From Colletotrichum lupini (Eukaryota > Ascomycota > Sordariomycetes > Glomerellales > Glomerellaceae), in NCBI RefSeq assembly GCF_023278565.1, contig NC_064675.1:7688001-7752000 (forward strand): 64,000 bases of DNA, read 5' to 3'. Both the position numbers and the translations under genes were made by a program. Positions 55,908 through 64,000 of the stretch are shown here, piece after piece (position 1 is the first letter of the stretch; each line of letters starts with the position of its first letter). The notes below the pieces were generated by a model that saw nothing but the letters and a program-made list of their open reading frames with translations, made no database searches and was not told the origin of the DNA.

Positions 55908-56438
55908 TTATGCGTGCATGGGCGCCATGGAAAGGATCTTGCTCCACTTCTTCCTCCTCAGCTCAGCACCAACGACGCCGTTGATGCGAGAGCCAACGGG
56001 GTCGCCGGCCTTGTTGATGAGAACGCAGGCGTTGTCGTCGAACCGAATTACACTACCGTCGGGGCGGAGAGTCTTTTGCTTGGTGCGGACAACGACGGCA
56101 TGGCGCATGTCACCGCGCTTGACCTTGTTGGCGGCTGATGAGCCGGCCATGCCACCCTCGCTGGCACCTCTGTGCTTCTGAACCACGACGACGATTCTGT
56201 CACCTGCGATTGGATATGTGTTAGTCTCGGTATCGAATCGCGTGAGGTAAGGGGGGTTCGGAAGTGGACGACAGGATCGTACCGATGCGGGCGAGCTTCT
56301 TCTGGCCGACAACCATGGCGCATTCGACCATGGCAGCACCTGAGTTGTCGATGCATTGCAGCACCGTCTGAGTGCGCGTTAGCGTGCTGATTCGATTTTC
56401 GCGAATCAAAGAAGATGACATACCTTTAATTGAATCAT
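55908..56438 (-). CDS. MRPL38: Mitochondrial ribosomal protein uL14m (L38/L14)
   Basis: Three exons on the minus strand: 56438-56424 (five codons), 56367-56283 and 56203-55908, with introns of 56 and 79 nt; 131 aa. The start [20 protein letters not shown], the core [29 protein letters not shown], and the end [20 protein letters not shown] are the full uL14 pattern. The [13 protein letters not shown] ending is typical of fungal mitochondrial L38 rather than cytosolic L23. It contacts 23S-like rRNA at the subunit interface of the mitoribosome. The protein lacks a classic cleavable presequence, as usual for this family. Confidence 0.94.
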
Positions 56439-57923
56439 TTTGGCGGCGGGACCTCGTGGTAGGCTGTGGTATATCGAATCTCCCCTGGCTGGCCACTGGC
56501 TCTATGAAGCTATCTCGAAAAGGTGGGACTGCAAAGTTGAATTCCACGTCGGAACAACGGGCTGATGTAGATCCGGTAGCCCAGAATCGACCAGTGAAGT
56601 GGACCTCATGACCCACTTCAAGAGCTGCATGTTGTCCCGTTGCTGCGGGCAGGCCTCTGACAGCCAAAAGAGGTTAGCTACATATGCATGAGCGCATCTC
56701 ATTGGCTGACGTAGCCGGTCAAAACTTGGTCTGTGCGACTATTTTGACGTCTCAGTGCTCACTTGGGGCCACTTCAACGATAATTGCCTAGCCACTGAGT
56801 TTTGTAACTTTTGATTGGCCATCAAACCCCCCGGTAAGGCGCAATCCAATGTTTCCCTGCCTTTCTTGCTTCCCTCCCTCTTTCCCGTCCTGCGTCTCTG
56901 TCTGGCTGGTCTGTCTGCTCCCCTGGAAAGCTGGAAAGGAAGGAAGGAACCTGGAATCTGGAACTTGTTCCATTGGGACTTGCTGTCAATACCTTCCGAA
57001 AGTACGGAGTGCTCTGAGTCGGATCCGAACGAATTGAGACTGAGTTTGTGCAGGAGAGTAAGAGAGGGAAGGAACTACCCGAAGCAACCAACTTTCCACC
57101 CGGCAAGAGCGAATTAAAATTGGGACAAGACGGCGACTTCCATTGCTGTTTCCTGCTCATCTTGAGTTCAGGTCTCTTGACGTCCAGCCTCACACACACA
57201 CACACACCTCACCTCACTACATCCCACATCCCACCTCCCACCTCAACCTAACCACATCCACTTATTTGTCTCATTTCCCTCCTCATTCTCATCTCTTTAT
57301 CCGCTCCATCGTCCGTTGTCCGACGTCTTTGTCACCCACAGAGCCTCCCTTCCGGTACTTGTGGATGAAGCTATTTTGATTCCTACATTCATTCCTTGAG
57401 CATTCATCGACAGGAGGGTCCACGACTTGTTTGTTCTTCTTTCAGATCCTACCGTACCGAGTATGATCTACGACGGCCCTGCGCATTAATCTCCACAACC
57501 ACCCGCCTGCCCTGACCAGCCTGTCCTCATTGGCTTGTTTATGCCCCCTTTGGACTTTGGACCGGAAGACATGACGACACCCACCCTGAGCTGACCCTTC
57601 TCTCATCTTTTTGCGCCTTTTTGGACACAACAACCTTCTTCCCGGTCTCACCCACATCTGTTTCTGGTCCCTATCCTTAGCGGCCGACTTGCGACAATCG
57701 TGGCCCAGCTGTCACTCCCCCACATCATTTGCTGCGCTTGACCTTGGGCTGTCGAAGGGAGCCCGACCTCACATTTGGTCCTTCGTCCACTCCTTGCTCT
57801 GTGCGCTGACGCTGGTCCCTCGACGCTCGTTTAGCCTTCCCCGACCTCGCCTCGGACTCGCTCCTTCCAACTTGCGCCGCCGACGACAACTGCGACGCCG
57901 TCAACGCTCATCCGTATCTCACG
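56439..57923. other. 1.5-kb divergent intergenic region
   Basis: Between uL14m (-) and SET9 (+). Strongly pyrimidine-rich from 57170 to 57330 with a CA microsatellite, consistent with a long SET9 5' UTR. No gene supported. Confidence 0.45.
57191..57207. repeat. (CA)n microsatellite
   Basis: Uninterrupted CA dinucleotides for 17 bases within the CT-rich SET9 upstream region. Confidence 0.9.
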
Positions 57924-60361
57924 ATGCCGCCCTCTGCTGCTACGGCAAAGAAGCAGAAGAATAAGCAGACGCTGACATTGGCGCAACTGGCATCGTACGA
58001 TGATTTCCTGACTGATGCTCTAGTCGATCATGTATGGGTTTCGGTTCCGCCGGGCAGCCATGCCTCGGACATTTGGGGGCTGAAGAAGCTGACACTTTGC
58101 AGGTCTTCTACTGGACTACGATTCCCAAGAACAGAAACTCCTATCATCCTTCGCGAGGTGTGCGGGAGGAGGACATTACCCAAATCATCCGCGACGAGCT
58201 CGCTGTCAGCAAAGACCTCGAATCCGCCGAGCGCAAGTTGCTAGCTACCGATGGCTTCCGCAAGTTCTTCGCCGCCCTCAAGACGGACAAATCCAAGGAT
58301 GACTTCAAGCGTCATATGCGCCGCTATGTCCAGATTTACCTTCCTGACTGCCCATTTGAGGTGAACTCGACGAACCGCTACACGATTGTTTCGCACGAAG
58401 CCGCCATCACGGCCCGACGCTTTATACGGCGAAACGAGACGATCAAGTACTTGGCCGGAACGCAGGTCAACATTTCACCCGAGGAGGAGCGAGAAATGAC
58501 GGCCCGGAAGAAGGACTTTAGCATCATTATTTCCGCCAGGAACAAATGCGCCAGCCTGTTCATGGGCCCTGCCCGATTTGCGAACCACGACTGCAGAGCC
58601 AATGCGAAGCTCATGACTACGTCTTCAGCCACGATTGAGATCATTGCGACGAGGAACATCGATGTTGGCGAAGAGATTACCGTCACATATGCCGAGAACT
58701 ACTTCGGGGAGGACAACTGCGAATGTCTATGCAGAACATGCGAAGACAGATGTGCAAACGGTTGGGCACCGGCAGAAGGAGAAGTTGTGGTTAAGAAAAG
58801 CATCGAGGAGTCCGCTTTGGACGGATACTCTTTGCGGCGGAGGAGAAGGGACGATAGCGCCGGCCCGTCGTCTCGAACACCTTCTGTCACGCCAGACATC
58901 CGGCCGCGAGTGTCTAAATCACGACTCAGGAGCGGGAAATCTGGCCGAGATTCTCTAGCAGTCGACTCACCAATGTCAGATGCTCTTTCACCAGAAAAGA
59001 AGCAGTCTTTCGATTCACTCGTCACACCGCCCATCACGCCATCCAAAAGACGAAAAATTTCGGCTACGCAAGCAGCCAAAGCCCGTCAGGAAGCCATTGT
59101 CACGTCAACAGAGAGCTCGGCCTCCGAGTCTGTGCGCAGCATGTCATTGACCAGTAGCGGAAACGAAGACGGGTCGGTGACGGACATTACTGAGCCGGAG
59201 AAAGACTCCCCGGAACCGAGCCAACGTCAGAAGCATTCGGAGCTTGTCAAGAAAGAGGAGTATGAGGAGACCACGGAGCAAGCACTGGCTAAGGCGGCGC
59301 CATACTCGTCGCAAAGAAGGGGCCAAAAGGAAATGCCAGACACCAGTCGAGCTGGATCTGTTGTTGTCTCCCGGTCAATTCCCATCTCGTCCTTGTGCAA
59401 TCCTCCGTCACCGCCTTCTAAAACCTCGGGTCCAAACCCTCCAGTGTGGCTATACCCGGCGAGCGTCCCTTCGTACAAGATCCAGGATCGTATGAGTATC
59501 GCAGCTGCTATGTGCAGCAGCGTGAGCACGAAGCCAGTGGCAATGTCACCAACAGGCGCATCAAAAAGCTCTAGCACGAGCAGTTTGAAGCTGACACAAA
59601 ACGTTGCTAAATCCCTCTCAACAAAAGAGTCGCTCGGAAGCTCTCGTCGTGAGGCCGTGGTGAAAACGTCAAAGGTTGAGGCTCTTGCGTCAATAGAGCA
59701 AGACGAGTTGGGCGATCGCAGCTCCGTCACCGTGCTGACTGCAAAGGTCGAAGCACCGGTATCGACAGAAAATCCTGCGCCGATCACTGACAGTATCAAA
59801 GTCTGTGCAAAGGTTGCTGAGACGGTGGAGAGCGGTGGTGACCAGCCACCTCTGAAGAAGCGCAAGTATCAGCGGCGCACCTTTATCAAGGAGACCACAC
59901 CACCCGCAAAGACCCGAACGCCCGGCGACTATACTCTAACACCGCTGTTGCTATCAGAGCCGCAGACGGCATGGGTTCGCTGCATGAATTGCGAGACAGC
60001 ATTTGTGCAGCAAAATGCGTACTACACCAAGAGTTCGTGCCCGCGCTGCGAACGCCACTCTAAGCTCTACGGTTACATTTGGCCGAAGACTGAGAGGGCC
60101 GGGCCTCAAGATAAGGAGCAGCGCATCTTGGACCACCGCCTTATCCACCGGTTCCTGGGGCGCGACGAGGAGGCGCGTATCCGGGGACGAAAGCGACCCG
60201 CAGCGAGCACATCGGAGACACTCGAAGATTGCGCGGGGAGTAGGCTTGGAAACAAGCGCCTCAGAGCCGCGGGTGAAGAATCCGACCAAGGCGAAGATAC
60301 GAGCGGGTTAAGACGGAGTGGTCGAATGCGCAAGGCTAGCATCAAGGTGGCAGAGCCGTAG
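57924..60361 (+). CDS. SET9: SET9 histone H4-Lys20 methyltransferase (KMT5/Suv4-20 family)
   Basis: Exons 57924-58031 and 58103-60361 (71-nt phase-0 intron) give about 788 aa. The N-terminal helical part (TLAQLASYDDFLTDALVDHV then FYWTTIPKNRNSYHPSRGV) and RRYVQIYLPDCPFEVNSTNR are typical of SET9. The SET core shows FANHDCRANAKL (Asn197-His198-Asp199-Cys200) and GEEITVTYAENYFG. The post-SET zinc site CECLCRTCEDRC follows. The long middle is Ser/Thr/Pro-rich and probably disordered, with basic nuclear-signal-like patches (KKRKYQRR). Near the C terminus WVRCMNCETAF...SSCPRCERH forms a second C-x2-C/C-x2-C zinc site, seen in fungal SET9. The enzyme methylates H4K20 in chromatin, a mark tied to DNA-damage signalling in fission yeast. 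Confidence 0.93.
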
Positions 60362-61839
60362 GGGAGGCGAGGCGCGAAGCAGCCAACCGGAGCGGTCCGG
60401 GACCCAGCCGGAGAGAAACTCTCCCCAGTCCGGGGCTCCAAAGGCTCCCACCGTGGCTTTTCCTTGAACGCAGAAACGAACGACGGGGATTTATAATTGG
60501 AACATGGGGAAACATGAGGTGGAAAAGGCGTATGTCTTGTGTTTCATTGCGACAGCACAATTTCTGGCTTGGGATTTTGGTCAGGTCTTTTTTTTTTCTC
60601 TTTCTCCCCCAGGTTTTATTTTCCTGCTATGCATGCATAGTGGCATGTACGCATGTGCGGTACATAGTAGATACCATAGCTCCTCGCCTTGCATACTACT
60701 GTCCGTCTGCAGGGTCGCAGACGATGCACAGGGGACTTTTCCATCCTTCCCCCCCTTTCGATTCTGGCGTGGTGTTGAGAGACAACATTCCAGCCGACTG
60801 TCTTGGCTGGTAAGGTACTTTAGATAAGGAGGAATTGGATGCACACACACACACACACAAAGAGACACAGAGCTATATACAAGGGACCTAAGGGGAATGT
60901 CCATTGAGCCGGAGAGGCGAAAGAAAGAATTGATGAGAGAGAGGGTAATCTACTTCTTCAAGACGAGGACATATTTCTCTACGTGCCGCCGCTTGCTGCT
61001 TTCTCAATTTTCCTTGAACTTTCTTGACTGTGTAAGGAAAGGTATTGTTTGTTTTTGTTCTTCCCCTTGCCTTTTCCCTAACCGTTGTCGGATTCGGACA
61101 TTCAGCTTATCGAGCAGCCCTCAGCGCGTACCTCATGCGAGTTTGCTTACTTGCGTTGCTGCACATCTTTTGCTGATGGTTTCGGTCGGCGACCGAAAGC
61201 GACTTCTCTCACCAAAAGCAAAGACGTGGGATTCGACCTTGGATTTCGGTGGCATAAACACATATTCATACATACCTTTGAGCTACCTTGGGCACGCCAC
61301 TACCTTGTCCATTCATCTTCCTCCTCCTCGACAGATAAACGACGACTTACACCGACCGCTGCGACCATCACCTCAACCACACCTCAATCACACCTCTCAG
61401 AGCTCTTCTTCCCCGCCGCCTTGGAACAACCTGCATAAAAACTGTGTCGTCGCGAACGGTGCGTCGCTAGCAACCTGCGCTAAGGCAAGCAAACGCTATC
61501 CCAGGACCTAGGAAGCTTTGCCTTTTCCTTTCCCTGCTCATTCTGCCCTGCTTGTCATAAAGCTCGAGCACACCTCACTACCTATCCTTAGCTCGGGTCC
61601 TATCGCTTGCTCGCAGCTCACCACCGCTCACCACCCATCACTCACCGACTTATATCTTGGGCCCCTCACCTGCCTACTATTAAGTTTCCTCTCGGAACCG
61701 TTTCCCAAGAAACCGAGCCAAGGTTCTCCTATCTTTTGGATTTACATCCTTTTATCTTGGCACCCCTCGTCCCATCCAACCCTTCTTCGCACTTTATCAC
61801 CAAGTGTATGTTAAAGGGGAGGGGCATCCGCTATTCAGC
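60362..61839. other. 1.5-kb intergenic region
   Basis: Downstream of SET9 and upstream of the next membrane protein. It contains a T run near 60588-60597, a CA microsatellite, and pyrimidine-rich leader-like sequence at 61300-61800. ORFs of about 100-204 codons here are Ser/Pro-rich translations of CT-rich DNA and are not called. Confidence 0.45.
60842..60859. repeat. (CA)n microsatellite
   Basis: Eighteen bases of CA dinucleotides downstream of SET9. Confidence 0.9.
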
Positions 61840-62721
61840 ATGTCAACGGAAACGTTTACACAAAAGACCATGATGAGTGCCGGCCTCCCAGGGCCGCACA
61901 ACTATCTCGACTACCAACACCAACAACAACATTCCCTATACAACCCGGCACCAAGGCTCTCCGCCCTCGCCTCTCCTCACCTTTCCTCCCGGGGCCAGAC
62001 TAAGCAAGCCAAAAGGCGGTCGCTGACGGCGGCCCGGCAACAACCACGACAACCGCAGCCACAGGCTTTGCATCCCCTGACAACACTGCTGGCCGTGATA
62101 TTCGACTTCTTTCTGCGAGGCATCCTGGATCTCACGAGGCCGCCGAGGGAGCTCGTCAAGCTCACCGTCATGGGCATTTTCGACACGCTGTGCTGGGCAT
62201 ATCATGCACTGCCAATGCCGCTCGCGCTCGGTCTCCTCTACTATGGGTTCCAGAGCGTCCCGGACGCGCTGCACGGCGTTGAGGAGCTGCGGGTGGTTTA
62301 CAGCACGAGACTGGGCGGCGACGCATTCCCCGGGAACGCGTCCGGCGTGGAGGGTCTCTACGGGCTGGGCGAGATGGCTCTGGTGCGATGGGGTGATTTG
62401 GGGGTCTGGTCGGTAAGTTGCATCTTACACTCTTTCGTTTTTGACATCGTTTTCCTCTATCCCTCCATCTGCTTGGATGATTGATGGTTTTGGTTATTCT
62501 TCATCTTTGCATCATTCTCCAAGATTGTGGGCGTTATACAAAACATCAAGAGTGTCGAGACTGATGTTTCCTTGGTTCAGGCGTTTTACTGTCTCGCTTT
62601 GATGACGGCAGCGTATGCGGTCATGGTCCTCTTGGAGATGCGCGACTACATCCGCGACACCTGGGCTCTCATTGTGGACGAGGCTCTCGAGGTCCAGGCG
62701 TTGCGGGCGGACGATTGCTAG
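61840..62721 (+). CDS. Uncharacterised membrane protein with three hydrophobic segments
   Basis: First ATG at 61840 (MSTETFTQKTMMSAGLPG); donor gtaagt at 62413. The second exon ends at TAG 62719-62721. Two acceptors keep the frame: AG at 62579-62580 (237 aa; stronger pyrimidine tract) or AG at 62522-62523 (256 aa). The N-terminal ~75 residues are Gln/Pro/Arg-rich and polar. Membrane segments are likely at LTTLLAVIFDFFLRGILDL, ALPMPLALGLLYYGF and, after the intron, AFYCLALMTAAYAVMVLLEM. It ends with an acidic tail (WALIVDEALEVQALRADDC). I do not recognise the family. Organelle or plasma membrane location cannot be decided. Confidence 0.6.
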
Positions 62722-63888
62722 TCGACGCCTCCGGAATTTCGGAAAGGGTGACTTAGTCCTCTTTTCGCCTTGCTTTTTCACGCTTCTTCCCCGTATGTGG
62801 ACCTTTCTGGATCCTTTTGGGGGGCAATCGGAATTCCATCCTGCCCTACGGTCGCGGGGTCGGTCTTCGGCGTTGGTTGCTAGTCGTTATTTTTGTCTTT
62901 TTATGTTCGCTGGGGGCGAGAGATGAAAATGTGTGAGAGTGAGAGAAACGGCGGTCGGACTTTTGGAGATCTTCGTTCCCCGAATCCTGGCTTTCACTCT
63001 CATTCGTCATTCTCACTCTCACCTTCACTCTCTCGCTCTCATTGCCATCTCATTCAATGGGATCAGCAGGCGTCGACCGGTACAAAAGTTCAAACGGCCA
63101 AAAATGGGTATTTGTGCACAGGCGCTTTGGGCAAGAGTTCCGCATCTCTTGGCGCGGATTTCAATGCTCCGTGTCTTCGGATGACGAAAAATGAGGAGTT
63201 TTGCTTTGGGTTTGGTCTTGGAAGGGAAGAAACGCAACGAGATTGCGGAGGGAACATCGGGATACAGTGAGACTGAACTTAGAAAGCGCCCGATGCAGAA
63301 ACTGTCGCAGTCGCAGTCACAGTCGCAGTCGCGGTCGGCTGGCATCGGTGGACGCCTCATGATGATGATACTACAATACCTAATAATGAACAAGACTGTT
63401 GTCTGTCCTGCACTCTCACTCTCCTACCCCGTCCGTTGAGATGGCTGGCAGTAGGGTGCGGGCAGCATCAGATTTCGAGATGAACTCGATCTCAGCTCAA
63501 CCATCCTTTCCCATCCTTCCAATTCGCTCCTCTGACTGATGCAAACCAACCACTCAGCTCCGAGTCCCGTTATCATGATTCCAGATCCCCCCGACTCGGC
63601 AATATAATTCGAGGTGCACTTTTGCTCTGTTGTTGGAGCACTCATTGGACATATTTCTTTGCCCTGCTGCAGCCAACAGGCCACCCACACGCCCAATCAT
63701 TGGGCGCCACAACCATTCCCTGCTCTGCTCGCTGCATCTTCTCTCCATGTCTCTCGCTTCCTCTTCATCAGTTCACCAGTCTCGGTGTCTCGCCCACCCT
63801 CTTACATTGAAGCTCCGATCCCTTGTCTCCTTGCTGACGAGCTGCCTTTTCCCATTCCCCGCATTCCTGGACTAATCAGACACTCAAG
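62722..63888. other. Intergenic region
   Basis: 1.17 kb without a supported gene. It contains GAGAGTGAGAG near 62935 and its CTCTCACT-type complements at 63000-63035, which could pair, and the CAGTCG repeat listed below. The last 200 bases are pyrimidine-rich, like a 5' leader. Confidence 0.45.
63304..63338. repeat. Imperfect GTCGCA hexamer repeat
   Basis: Five to six units of GTCGCA, with single changes (GTCACA, GTCGCG), in an intergenic region. A simple-sequence repeat likely to vary in length. Confidence 0.75.
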
Positions 63889-64000
63889 ATGCCAACAGCA
63901 AACACGGACAGGGGTGGGCCGCAGTCAGCCTTTGCGGCAGAGACAGGATGGGGGTTACATGTTCGTTTCCTCTCTCTCACAGAACTCCGGCCGACTGATT
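63889..64000 (+). CDS. Possible 5' end of a gene cut by the window edge
   Basis: ATG at 63889 in a favourable context (ctcaagATG) follows a pyrimidine-rich stretch. It opens a frame MPTANTDRGGPQSAFAAETG... that stays open to the end of the window. A GT after ...GWGLH (gttcgt) could be a donor. Too short to assign. Confidence 0.35.
   Translation, partial: MPTANTDRGGPQSAFAAETGWGLHVRFLSLTELRPTD

Noticed and set aside
60897..61511. 204-codon plus-strand frame downstream of SET9
   Set aside because: Translation of CT-rich leader-like DNA, with Ser/Pro/Leu bias and no domain.
63301..63341. Possible CRISPR-like or tandem array
   Set aside because: Simple hexamer repeat with no spacers; an ordinary microsatellite.

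Overview
The window looks like a piece of a filamentous ascomycete (Pezizomycotina) chromosome, most likely a Sordariomycete-type fungus. The evidence is internal: coding regions are broken by short introns, mostly 47-84 nt with GT-AG ends, and the proteins are fungal families. These include a Zn2Cys6 transcription factor, a Git3/cAMP-receptor-like GPCR, fungal MFS transporters, a pepP-type prolidase, SET9 and mitoribosomal uL14m. Genes lie on both strands with intergenic gaps of 0.2-5.6 kb, often with CT-rich tracts before start codons. I see no rRNA or tRNA gene, no CRISPR array and no intact transposon. Exon joins were deduced by hand from reading frame, splice signals and family consensus.

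Layout. 0.3-7 kb (+): an AIM6-like phosphodiesterase, a seven-TM receptor and a Zn2Cys6 regulator. 9.1-12.9 kb (+): an unusual protein of about 13 C-x4-C...C-x2-H modules with a coiled-coil tail, then an orphan Cys-containing protein. 13.2-21.2 kb: an accessory block with an AveC-like membrane protein (-), an F-box protein, an MFS transporter and a KstD-like flavoprotein (+). 21.6-24.6 kb (-): a calpain with a long charged tail. 24.6-30.2 kb: a gene desert, with one possible broken gene near 29.4 kb. 30.2-37 kb: an orphan protein, a NiCoT Ni/Co transporter (-), a UCH-type deubiquitinase (+) and a pepP prolidase (-) with a possible mitochondrial presequence. 37-41.6 kb: a second gap. 41.6-52.4 kb: an MFS sugar/polyol transporter (+), a HAUS3-like augmin subunit (-), a LrgA/LrgB-like membrane protein (+) and a Pin1 prolyl isomerase (-). 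54.5-64 kb: RPB9 (+), mitoribosomal uL14m (-), SET9 H4K20 methyltransferase (+) and an unrecognised membrane protein (+). There are possible gene fragments at both edges.

How the genes relate. The right third is mainly housekeeping: transcription, chromatin, mitochondrial translation, spindle and prolyl isomerisation. The 13-21 kb block has the make-up of a small catabolic or secondary-metabolic locus (membrane cyclase-like protein, transporter, flavin dehydrogenase), though no core synthase is present. The most novel signals are the modular Cys/His repeat gene, whose introns fall at module boundaries; an RPB9 gene whose first intron is itself a high-GC3 reading frame encoding a different C terminus; and a eukaryotic LrgAB-type protein.
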